A stretch of DNA of 61,622 bases from positions 1-61,622 of the forward strand of contig CABURU010000007.1 in NCBI GenBank assembly GCA_902494085.1. Direction: 5' to 3'. The position numbers and the translations under genes were made by a program. The stretch is from an uncultured Collinsella sp. GTDB taxonomy: Bacteria > Actinomycetota > Coriobacteriia > Coriobacteriales > Coriobacteriaceae. Below the pieces are notes generated by a model. The model was not told where the DNA came from. It did not search any database and saw nothing but the letters and a program-made list of their open reading frames with translations. Below are positions 32,078 to 39,930 of the stretch, piece after piece. Numbering within the stretch: the stretch's first letter is position 1; each line of letters starts with the position of its first letter.

Positions 32078-33604
32078 TTAATCCGCTCGATAGTGCGACC
32101 CGAGACTTTCGGTTCGCTTGCGCATGGCTTTGACCATTTCCTGTGCTAGTCGAATCTGCGATTGCAGGCGGGCGAGGGCAGCGATTTCGCTGTCGTTGGC
32201 ATGTGGCTTATTTAGAGCCGTGGCTTCGTCTTGCAGGCTTTCAAGCTGTTGCAGGGCCTCGGATAGGCCTGTTTCGGTCCTGTTGATCATGCAATAGGTG
32301 CTCATCGTGTGCCTAAGGCTGTGTGTCAGGCGTTCGGCATCTGTTGTGGCAATGCCGTACTGGGGGAGGGTGATATCCGCCTTCAGGGCTGCCTCAGGCT
32401 CCTTCTGCGCTGCAAGGGCTGCCGATGCGCCCGCGACGCGCCCGAACACGATGCCGTTGGCGCTTGACAAGCCACCAATGCGGTCGGCGCCGTGCATGCC
32501 GCCTGTCGCCTCGCCGCAAGCGTAGAGGCCCTCAACGCCCGTGTGCGCGGTCTTATCGATCTTGATGCCGCCGTTAGCGGCGTGGGCATACATCGCAACG
32601 CGCATCTCGTCGGTCGGCGCGATGCCGTGCTCGTCTTGCAGCCAGGTGGCAAAGGTCTGCACAAACTCTGGGACATCCTCGCGGGGGAAGTCGTAGTGGA
32701 GTGCCAGGCCTTCGACACCTGCCTGATCGATGACGAGATCGATAGCGCGGGAGGCCAAGCGTGACGTGAAGGGACCATATCCAGAGCGCTGCTCGAGCAG
32801 GTCGTTCAGCTTGTCGTCGGCAATATCTACCGGCTGGTCTACATGCACGTAGCGCCAGGTTTTCTCGTTGAAGACCAAGTTACGCCTGGGCTCGATGAAG
32901 CCGGGCATCATCTGCATGAACTCTATATTAGTAAGTGTTGCGCCGTGCGCCAGTGCGATGGCCTGCGAGGAGCTGAGCACATCAGCCGACGTAAGGCTGC
33001 GCTCGAACAGGCCGCCTGTGCCACCGGCTGCGATGATCGTGGCCTTGGCAGCAAAGGGCACGATTCGATTTTCGGTAAGGTCGTAGAGTACGGTTCCGGT
33101 TATTCTGCCGTTCGTGTCCTCAACAAGGTCGATAAGCTCATGGCGGGGGAGCAGGCGAATGCCGAGCAACTCGATCCAGGTCGTCAGAGCGTCCTCAAGG
33201 GGCTTGCGGGTGAGGCCGCGCCACATGCGCGTCTTGTGGTCAAAGCAGGGGATAAATTGCTTTTGTTGAGCACTCTTGGCGCTTTGCGGACGCTGGAGCT
33301 CAACGCCCAGGTCTTGCTCGAGCCAGTCAATCGCTTGGGGAATGCCGTGGACGAACGTTTGGACGAGTTCGGGGTCGGCGACACCGCCGCCGACGGTCTG
33401 GATGGTGTCGATGAGGTCCTGCTCGTCGTCTTCGTCGACGGGACCGATGAGGCCGAGGCCCCAGGTACCCGGGAAGAAGCTCGATCCACTCATGGTCTTG
33501 CCGGCGCTTGCCACAGTGACGGTTGCACCCGTGCGTGCCGCTTCGATGGCGGCACAAAGGCCCGCAATGCCAGATCCAATTACCAGTACATCAGTCGATT
33601 CCAT
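32078..33604 (-). CDS. FAD-binding oxidoreductase, aspartate oxidase/fumarate reductase family
   Basis: This 508-residue flavoprotein has the N-terminal dinucleotide site DVLVIGSGIAGLCAAIEAA (5-23), ATIIAAGGTGGLFERS in the middle, the segment AANGGIKIDKTAHTGVEGLYACGEATGGMHGADRIGG and a helical C-terminus. This is the architecture of NadB and of soluble fumarate-reductase flavoproteins. NadA and NadC are not adjacent and no haem motif or flavin-attachment site is seen, so nadB is not assigned. Plausible roles are aspartate oxidation for NAD synthesis or a fumarate-like reductase. The ATG at 33604 has AAAGGA five bases upstream. Confidence 0.75.
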   Translation of the reverse strand: MESTDVLVIGSGIAGLCAAIEAARTGATVTVASAGKTMSGSSFFPGTWGLGLIGPVDEDDEQDLIDTIQTVGGGVADPELVQTFVHGIPQAIDWLEQDLGVELQRPQSAKSAQQKQFIPCFDHKTRMWRGLTRKPLEDALTTWIELLGIRLLPRHELIDLVEDTNGRITGTVLYDLTENRIVPFAAKATIIAAGGTGGLFERSLTSADVLSSSQAIALAHGATLTNIEFMQMMPGFIEPRRNLVFNEKTWRYVHVDQPVDIADDKLNDLLEQRSGYGPFTSRLASRAIDLVIDQAGVEGLALHYDFPREDVPEFVQTFATWLQDEHGIAPTDEMRVAMYAHAANGGIKIDKTAHTGVEGLYACGEATGGMHGADRIGGLSSANGIVFGRVAGASAALAAQKEPEAALKADITLPQYGIATTDAERLTHSLRHTMSTYCMINRTETGLSEALQQLESLQDEATALNKPHANDSEIAALARLQSQIRLAQEMVKAMRKRTESLGSHYRAD

Positions 33605-33792
33605 CGGATTCCTTTCTCGTCCGGCGCATTGTCGCACGGGTGATCGGCAATGGGGCCGCAAAGACCCGTCAAATCGGTAAAGGGCAAATATGGCAGGTGG
33701 GCGTCATGGACGCTCTGACGCTCCATCTCTTCACATCTCGTATTTCGCCCCAGCTGATATATCGGCATTAGATACCCTGCGCCAGCGCAAAC

Positions 33793-33825
33793 AAAAAGAG
33801 CCGCTACCCGGGTGGGTAGCGGCTC
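33793..33825 (-). terminator. Terminator of the GGGtGRT operon
   Basis: GAGCCGCTACCC and GGGTAGCGGCTC form a perfect 12-bp stem with oligo-T after it on the minus strand, 36 bases past the stop of the leftward gene. Confidence 0.85.
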
Positions 33826-33860
33826 CAAAGCTCAACTATCTGAGCATCGCGCGGGCGCGA

Positions 33861-34865
33861 TTAGGCCTTGAGGGCCTCTTCGACGGCGACAGCGCAGGCG
33901 ACGGTGGCACCGACCATGGGGTTGTTGCCCATGCCGATGAGACCCATCATGTCGACGTGCGCAGGCACGGAGGAAGAACCGGCGAACTGGGCGTCGGAGT
34001 GCATGCGGCCCATGGTGTCGGTCATGCCGTAAGAGGCAGGGCCGGCGCCCATGTTGTCCGGGTGCAGGGTACGGCCAGTGCCGCCACCAGAAGCGACGGA
34101 GAAGTACTTCTTGCCAGCCTCGAGGCGCTCCTTCTTGTAGGTGCCAGCGACGGGGTGCTGGAAGCGCGTGGGGTTGGTGGAGTTACCGGTGATCGAGATG
34201 TCGACGTTCTCGTGCCACATGATGGCAACGCCCTCGCGGACGTCGTCGGCGCCGTAGCAGTTGACGGCGGCGCGGGGACCATCGGAGTAGGGGATGGTCT
34301 CGACGACCTTGAGCTCGCCCGTGAAGTAGTCGAACTGGGTCTTCACGTAGGTGAAGCCGTTGATGCGGGCGATGATCTGAGCAGCGTCCTTGCCCAGACC
34401 GTTGAGGATGACGCGCAGCGGCTTCTTGCGAGCCTTGTTGGCGTTCAGAGCCAGGCCGATAGCACCCTCAGCGGCAGCGAAGGACTCGTGACCGGCCAGG
34501 AAGGCGAAGCACTCGGTGTCGTCGGAGAGCAGCATAGCGCCCAGGTTGCCGTGGCCCAGACCGACCTTGCGGTCCTCGGCGACGGAGCCGGGAACGGTGA
34601 AGGCCTGGATGCCCTCGCCGATGATGGCGGCAGCCTCAGAAGCGGACTTGGCGCCACGCTTGACAGCGAGAGCGCAACCGAGGGTGTAGGCCCACTCGGC
34701 GTTCTGGAAGGCGATGGACTGGGTGTTGTTGACGATCTCACGCGGGTTGAAGCCCTTGTCGGTGCAGATCTGCAGAGCTTCCTCGAGGGAGGCGATGCCG
34801 TTGTCGGCGAGGCACTTGTTGATCTTGTCAGCGCGGCGCTCGTAACCTTCGAACGTAACAGTCAT
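33861..34865 (-). CDS. GGGtGRT protein
   Basis: This 334-residue protein is of the conserved family named for its motif, seen here as GGGTGRT at 260-266, with glycine-rich flanks through MGMGNNPM-like sequence near the C-terminus (LIGMGNNPMVG). It has no recognised fold or catalytic site and no signal peptide. The family is found next to a NifU-like protein in many anaerobes, as here, where 18 bases separate the two, so a joint role in Fe-S or metal handling is inferred. GGGAGGGAA precedes the ATG on the minus strand. Codon use is strongly optimised, suggesting high expression. Confidence 0.85.
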   Translation of the reverse strand: MTVTFEGYERRADKINKCLADNGIASLEEALQICTDKGFNPREIVNNTQSIAFQNAEWAYTLGCALAVKRGAKSASEAAAIIGEGIQAFTVPGSVAEDRKVGLGHGNLGAMLLSDDTECFAFLAGHESFAAAEGAIGLALNANKARKKPLRVILNGLGKDAAQIIARINGFTYVKTQFDYFTGELKVVETIPYSDGPRAAVNCYGADDVREGVAIMWHENVDISITGNSTNPTRFQHPVAGTYKKERLEAGKKYFSVASGGGTGRTLHPDNMGAGPASYGMTDTMGRMHSDAQFAGSSSVPAHVDMMGLIGMGNNPMVGATVACAVAVEEALKA

Positions 34866-34883
34866 AGTTATTTCCCTCCCTTT

Positions 34884-35618
34884 CTACTCGTGAACCGGGA
34901 ACACGCTGGCGACGGAGTGAGTCTCCTCGTCGGTGCGCGGGTCGATGTACTTGGCAGCGTTCTCCCACTGACCATAGTGGCCCATAGCGCCAGCGATGGC
35001 CTCCTCGGGGGTCTTGCCGGCCTTGACGGCGTCGGTGAACTTACCGAGGTTCAGGAACTCGAACGCGATGATCTCGTTCTTGTCGTTGAGAGCCATGCGG
35101 GTGACGTAGCCCTGAGCGAGCTCGAGGTAACGGGCGCCCTTGGCCTTGGTGCCGAACATGGTGCCGACCTGGGAGCGAAGGCCCTTGCCGAGGTCGTCGA
35201 GGGAGGCGCCCACGGGCAGGCCGCCCTCGGAGAACGCGGTCTGGCTGCGGCCGTAAACGATCTGCAGGAAGATCTCGCGCATAGCAACGTTGATGGCGTC
35301 GCAGACGAGGTCGGTGTTGAGGGCCTCGAGGATGGTCTTACCGGGAAGGATCTCGGAAGCCATGGCGGCAGAGTGGGTCATGCCCGAGCAGCCGATGGTC
35401 TCAACGAGGGCCTCCTCGATGATGCCGTCCTTGACGTTCAGCGTGAGCTTGCAGGCGCCCTGCTGAGGTGCGCACCAACCCACACCGTGCGTAAGACCGG
35501 AGATGTCGGTAATCTCCTTAGCCTGGACCCACTTGCCCTCCTCGGGGATGGGTGCGGGGCCGTGGTATGCACCCTTGGCAACGGGGCACATGTTCTCCAC
35601 TTCCTGTGAGTACTGCAT
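34884..35618 (-). CDS. NifU-like Fe-S scaffold protein partnered with GGGtGRT
   Basis: This 244-residue protein begins with a NifU_N-like fold. Conserved cysteines are at 11, 49, 56 and 77, the last within ETIGCSGMTHSAAMASEI, which resembles the GCAIS cluster-binding site of IscU. The remaining 120 residues are not part of IscU. It is translated just before the GGGtGRT protein and both share a terminator. It probably binds or transfers an Fe-S cluster, but this has not been shown for the pair. The ATG at 35618 has GAGAGGAGAGG upstream. It is distinct from the sufU gene 1.3 kb away. Confidence 0.8.
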   Translation of the reverse strand: MQYSQEVENMCPVAKGAYHGPAPIPEEGKWVQAKEITDISGLTHGVGWCAPQQGACKLTLNVKDGIIEEALVETIGCSGMTHSAAMASEILPGKTILEALNTDLVCDAINVAMREIFLQIVYGRSQTAFSEGGLPVGASLDDLGKGLRSQVGTMFGTKAKGARYLELAQGYVTRMALNDKNEIIAFEFLNLGKFTDAVKAGKTPEEAIAGAMGHYGQWENAAKYIDPRTDEETHSVASVFPVHE

Positions 35619-36021
35619 GCCTCTCCTCTCTATCGTGTTGGCGTCCCGTCTGGGGGTCGTGGCTGGCGATTGCCGGGCGACCCTTCGAAAGGGACATGAC
35701 ATGCAGCCCCTATAATACCGCGAAATGCACGGAATATTCGGCGAACGGCTCAGTTTTCGTAGCGAGAAGTCCGGAAGTTTTAATTGAAACGGTTTAACTC
35801 TATGTTCTGTGGTCGCGAACTTCCGTAGAGGGGGTCCGTCTTGGGCAAGCTATTGGTCAGCTCTTGTAAGCATTGCGGGGGTTGACCTGTTGCAACGGTG
35901 CCGTTCGCCGCCTGATTTCTGCCTTTGGCCGCGCGAGTGTATTGTTTTGCGTGAATGTTTTGATGGCACGCTTCAATCGTGCTGTATTGGATGGCAAGCA
36001 GATCCCGGCGAAGGGAGCGCC

Positions 36022-36831
36022 ATGCAGCGCGTTTGGAGAACGGTTACCGGCTTTTACCATGTCTGTGCCCGCGGTACGGGCAGGCAGCTCATCTTTGAGG
36101 GCGATGAAGACCGGTGGGAGTTTTTGGAGCTGATGCGCGAGTGCTGCTGCGAGGAGGGTGTGACGGTTATCGCCTGGTGCCTTATGGGCAATCACGTGCA
36201 TTTGGTGCTTACAGATTACGAGGACAGGATGAGCGCGGCGATGCACCGGTTGCTTTTGACGTACGCGCGGCGGTTCAATAAACGCACGGGGCGCACAGGG
36301 CATCTGTTCCAGAACCGTTTTGACCGGCGCTCGCTCGATACCGACTGGCAGGTGATGGAGGCTATTCGCTCCGTACACGCCGATCCGCAGGAGGCGGGCA
36401 TCGGTCTCATTGAGCGTTATCCCTGGAGCAGCTTTGCGGAACATCTACGCTCTTACGACTGTGATGCGGCCGATGCCGCGAGGGGATTTTCTGATCCTTC
36501 TTGCGTGCTTGAACTTTTTGGTTCTGCCGAGGGCTTTATTGCCTATTCGCTTTCGACGCCCGACGGCAGCGAGCCGGCGCTGTGCGATATGAAAGATACA
36601 GAGTGGGAACGCCACGCCTTTGCCGACAAGTTGGCGAAGAGCCTCGGGGTTCCGCTCAATGGGGTTAAAACTGAACCGCCGGCGCAGCGCGATACCGTTA
36701 TTGTTGGATTGAACAATGCCGGCTTTACGGTGCGCCAGATTGAGCGGTATACCGGGATTGGCAAAAGTACCGTCTCTCGTATCGTGCGCGCTTATGCTCA
36801 GGTGGACGCGCAGGTCGAGGGATCGAAATAA
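36022..36831 (+). CDS. Y1/REP-associated transposase-like protein (RAYT) with C-terminal HTH
   Basis: This 269-residue protein resembles the IS200/REP-type Y1 transposases, single-strand DNA nucleases that use an HUH motif and one tyrosine. HUH is present as H58-V-H60 in MGNHVHLVL, and GHLFQNRF follows at 93-100. In relatives the catalytic tyrosine sits in a segment like RYIHLNP; here it reads RSVHADP, with serine at 117, so strand transfer may be lost. Residues 225-260 form a helix-turn-helix (GFTVRQIERYTGIGKSTVSR). The ATG at 36022 follows AAGGGAG. The 400 bases upstream carry only short inverted repeats (GGAAGTT/AACTTCC near 35771 and 35819). It lies between the two Fe-S loci. Confidence 0.8.
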   Translation: MQRVWRTVTGFYHVCARGTGRQLIFEGDEDRWEFLELMRECCCEEGVTVIAWCLMGNHVHLVLTDYEDRMSAAMHRLLLTYARRFNKRTGRTGHLFQNRFDRRSLDTDWQVMEAIRSVHADPQEAGIGLIERYPWSSFAEHLRSYDCDAADAARGFSDPSCVLELFGSAEGFIAYSLSTPDGSEPALCDMKDTEWERHAFADKLAKSLGVPLNGVKTEPPAQRDTVIVGLNNAGFTVRQIERYTGIGKSTVSRIVRAYAQVDAQVEGSK

Positions 36832-36841
36832 AGGCAGAAAA

Positions 36842-36881
36842 GAAAAATGGCCGAACCGCTCTTAGTCAAGCGATTCGGCCA
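36842..36881 (-). terminator. suf operon terminator
   Basis: TGGCCGAACCGCT and AGCGATTCGGCCA form a stem with one mismatch, followed on the minus strand by a T-rich run, 29 bases beyond the sufU stop. It also lies just behind the convergent transposase-like gene. Confidence 0.8.
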
Positions 36882-36909
36882 ACGAAATTCTTAAGATTTG
36901 GGATAAATA

Positions 36910-37344
36910 CTACTGATTATTTTGCCCCTCGAGCATGCCGTCGAGGGTGCGCCAGGCGAGCTCGGCGCATTTGACGCGGGCGGGCATGTGCGAGATGTCC
37001 TGGAGCTGGGCGGCTTCGTCCAGGTCTTCCAGGTCCTCCTCGGAGAGCTTCTCGCCGCGGATCATGGCGAGGAAGAGCTCTGCCAGGCGGCGAGCTTCCT
37101 CGACGGTCTCGCCGGTGATGAGATCGGCCATGATGTCGGCACTGGCCTGGCTGATGGCGCAGCCGTGGCCGGTAAAGGAGGCCTCCTCGATCACGTTGTT
37201 CTCGACACGCAGCTGCAGAGTGAGCTCGTCTCCGCAGCTGGGGTTGATGCCGTCGTGCTCGTGCGTGGGAGCATCCATCTCGTACTTGTAGTCGGGGTGC
37301 GAGTTGTGCTCCATAAATGTGGTGGAGGTGTACAGATTACCCAT
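36910..37344 (-). CDS. sufU: SufU Fe-S assembly protein
   Basis: This 144-residue protein is a SufU, the zinc-containing partner that takes sulfur from SufS in Gram-positive SUF systems. The ligands C37 (in SCGDEL with D39), C62 (GCAISQA) and C126 (VKCAELAW) are all present, as is the insertion typical of SufU after residue 70. The ATG at 37344 has TTGGAG upstream, inside the end of sufS, so the two genes overlap by eight bases and are translationally coupled. It is the last gene of the operon. Confidence 0.92.
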   Translation of the reverse strand: MGNLYTSTTFMEHNSHPDYKYEMDAPTHEHDGINPSCGDELTLQLRVENNVIEEASFTGHGCAISQASADIMADLITGETVEEARRLAELFLAMIRGEKLSEEDLEDLDEAAQLQDISHMPARVKCAELAWRTLDGMLEGQNNQ

Positions 37345-38662
37345 TGAACGTGCTCCAAACGTGATGCAGGCCGGCGATGAACTTGTCAATGTCGGCCTTG
37401 TCGTTGTAGAAGGCCACGCTGGCGCGGCAGCAGGCAAGGTTCTCGACGCCCAGCCAGGTGAGCAGCGGCTGTGCACAGTGGTGACCGGCGCGGATGCAGA
37501 CGCCGTCCATGTCCATGATGCTCGCGACGTCGTGCGGGTGGATGCCGCGGACGTTAAAGCTCACAACGCCGTGGTGGTTGTCCCAATAGATGGAGCCGAT
37601 GATCTGGACAAAGTCGAGCTGCATGAGCTCGCCCATCAGGTAGTGGACGAGTGCCTGCTCGCGTGCCTGGATGTTCTCGTAACCCACCGTGTTGACCAGG
37701 TAGTCGAGTGCCGCACCCGTGGCGAAGATGCCGGCGGCGTCCTGTGTGCCGGCCTCGAATTTCTCGGGAACGGGCGCCCAGACGGCGTCCTGCTCGGTAA
37801 CAGAGTCGATCATCTCGCCGCCGGTGAGCATGGGCGGCATGGCGTTGAGCAGGTCCATCTTGCCCCACAGCACGCCGATGCCCATGGGGCCCATAGCCTT
37901 GTGTGCGCTAAAGGCAAAGAAGTCGGCGCCCAGGTCGGCCACATCGACCGGCATGTGCGGCAGCGACTGCGCACCGTCGACGACCAGGTAGCCGCCATAC
38001 TTGTGCACGAGCTTGCCGAGGTTCTTGACTGGGTTCTCGACTCCCAACACGTTGGAGACCTGACCCACGGCCAGAATCTTGGTCTTGGGACCAACCTTGG
38101 CAAGAACCTCCTCGGTGGTGAGCTGACCGGTCTTGGTGGGGTAGAGGTAGACGAGCTTGGCGCCGGTCTCGCGGCAGACCTGCTGCCACGGAATCAGGTT
38201 GGAGTGGTGCTCCATGATGGTGATGACGACCTCGTCGCCCGGCTCGAGGACTGTGGGTGCAAAGCTCTTGGCGACCAGGTTGAGCGACTCGCTCGTGTTG
38301 CGGGTGAAGACGACCTCGTTGGCCTGGGCAGCGCCGATGAGGTCGGCGATCTGCTGGCGCACCTTCGCGATGGCCTCGGTGGCCTCGACGGACAGCGAGT
38401 ACAGGCCGCGCAGGGGGTTTGCGTTCATGCGCTGGTAGAAGTCGCGCTCGGCGTCGAGCACGCAGGCGGGGCGCTGCGCGGTGGCGGCGCTATCGAGGAA
38501 GGCGATCTCGGGGTGCTGCTGGAAAAGCGGGAACTGTGCCTTGTAGGGGTTGGTCTCGATGTCCACAGTGGGCCAGCCGCGCGAAGCCTCGTCGCTGGCG
38601 TCGAGCTCCATGGGCTCGGGGGCAGTGCAGGTGTCGCATTTAACGTGCTCGGTGTCGATCAT
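37337..38662 (-). CDS. sufS: Cysteine desulfurase SufS
   Basis: This PLP enzyme removes sulfur from cysteine and passes it to SufU. The 441-residue protein has the PLP lysine K255 in FSAHKAMGP and the catalytic C396 in RAGHHCAQP. It exceeds the usual 405-410 residues because of an N-terminal extension of about 36 residues containing a CxxC (C9, C12). That extension is not part of the normal fold; it could bind metal. The gene overlaps sufD by four bases upstream and sufU downstream. Confidence 0.93.
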   Translation of the reverse strand: MIDTEHVKCDTCTAPEPMELDASDEASRGWPTVDIETNPYKAQFPLFQQHPEIAFLDSAATAQRPACVLDAERDFYQRMNANPLRGLYSLSVEATEAIAKVRQQIADLIGAAQANEVVFTRNTSESLNLVAKSFAPTVLEPGDEVVITIMEHHSNLIPWQQVCRETGAKLVYLYPTKTGQLTTEEVLAKVGPKTKILAVGQVSNVLGVENPVKNLGKLVHKYGGYLVVDGAQSLPHMPVDVADLGADFFAFSAHKAMGPMGIGVLWGKMDLLNAMPPMLTGGEMIDSVTEQDAVWAPVPEKFEAGTQDAAGIFATGAALDYLVNTVGYENIQAREQALVHYLMGELMQLDFVQIIGSIYWDNHHGVVSFNVRGIHPHDVASIMDMDGVCIRAGHHCAQPLLTWLGVENLACCRASVAFYNDKADIDKFIAGLHHVWSTFNG

Positions 38663-39930
38663 GCGAGCTCCTCTTCAAAGTTGTCGATCAGGTTGTTGCC
38701 CAGGCGGACGACGGCTGCGCGGGTGCGCTCGTCGGTGGCGGAAAGCGCGGCGTCCTCCAGCTTGGCGCGGATGAACAGGTCCTCGGCGGCGTTTTGGTCA
38801 AGGCCGCGGCAGGCGAGGTAGAACAGCTGCTCGTCGCGGACGTGACCGATGGTGGCGCCGTGGTTGCCGGCGACGTCGTCCTCGTCGCAGAGAATGACGG
38901 GAACGGTCTTATTGTCGACGCCCTTGTTGGCCAAAAGCACCGTCTCGCGCTCGGTGCCGGTTGCACCCTTGCAGCCGTGCACGAGGTCGATGGTGCCGCG
39001 GTAGACCTTCTTGGACGTGCCGGTCAGCACGCCGTTGGCGTCGATCTCGCACTCGGTCTTGCGACCGCGGTGGCGCAGCTCGTAGTTAAAGTCGCGCACC
39101 TGCTCGCGGGCGCCCAGGTAGTCAGTATCGATGGCGACCTTGGCGGTATCGCCCAGCAGGTCGCCGGCAAGGCCGGTGGCGCTGGCGCCGGCACCCAGGA
39201 CGGTGTGCTGTACGTTGACACGGGCGCCCTCGTCCAGGAACAGGCCGGTGTCGTCGAGCGCGATCCAGCTATCGTCGAGCGTCTGCGTGCAGGTCACGTT
39301 GACGGTGGCGTACTCGTGGGCGCACACGCGTAGCACGGAGCCCACGACGCCTTGGCCGGCAACGGGGGAGTCTAGGGCAATATGCAGATCGAGCGTCGAC
39401 TGGGGACGGACGACGACGTCAATGGCGGCAATCGCAGCCGCTGCGTCGACGCCACTCACGCGCACGGTAACCGTGGCGTGCTGGTATGCGGGCACATCGA
39501 TGACGATGCGCTTGGTGGCGTGGTCGGCCAAGTAGGTGTAGGCAGCCTCGCCCATGCCAGTCTCGAAGGCTTCAGCAGGGGAGAGCTCCTCCTCGAGCTT
39601 GATGGCACCGGCCTGGTAGATGGAGGTGGCGGGCACATCAAGCTCGGTCTCGGGCGTGATGCGGGCGCGGTCGGCGGCATCGCCAGGGGCGGAGGCGCGG
39701 CGCTCGGGGAAGCGCTCGGCCATGGCGTCCATGGCGGCGTCGAACGCGTCTGCCACGCCAGCAAACTGCTCGTCCAAGCTCTCGACCTCAATGGTCTCGG
39801 CGGGAGCGGCGGCAAGCTCGTCAGAGAGCTCGAGCTTGGTCTGATTCATCTTCAGCCAGCCCCATGTGGCAGCCGGCATCGCATTGACCTGCTCAAGGGT
39901 GGTAGCAGCGGTGTCCGTGGTCTGTTCCAT
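38659..39930 (-). CDS. sufD: SufD scaffold subunit
   Basis: This 423-residue protein belongs to the SufB/SufD family. Its C-terminal half carries the beta-helix core (DYLGAREQVRDFNYELRHRGRKTECEIDANGVL, then HGATIGHVRDEQLFYLACRGL) and the N-terminal half is more divergent and acidic. In the SufBCD complex it pairs with SufB to build Fe-S clusters and is needed for iron entry. The start overlaps the stop of sufB by one base and its end overlaps sufS by four, so the whole operon is tightly coupled. Confidence 0.88.
   Translation of the reverse strand: MEQTTDTAATTLEQVNAMPAATWGWLKMNQTKLELSDELAAAPAETIEVESLDEQFAGVADAFDAAMDAMAERFPERRASAPGDAADRARITPETELDVPATSIYQAGAIKLEEELSPAEAFETGMGEAAYTYLADHATKRIVIDVPAYQHATVTVRVSGVDAAAAIAAIDVVVRPQSTLDLHIALDSPVAGQGVVGSVLRVCAHEYATVNVTCTQTLDDSWIALDDTGLFLDEGARVNVQHTVLGAGASATGLAGDLLGDTAKVAIDTDYLGAREQVRDFNYELRHRGRKTECEIDANGVLTGTSKKVYRGTIDLVHGCKGATGTERETVLLANKGVDNKTVPVILCDEDDVAGNHGATIGHVRDEQLFYLACRGLDQNAAEDLFIRAKLEDAALSATDERTRAAVVRLGNNLIDNFEEELA

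Noticed and set aside
32078..33604. Naming the flavoprotein nadB
   Set aside because: The fold fits NadB and fumarate-reductase flavoproteins equally, and nadA and nadC are not nearby.
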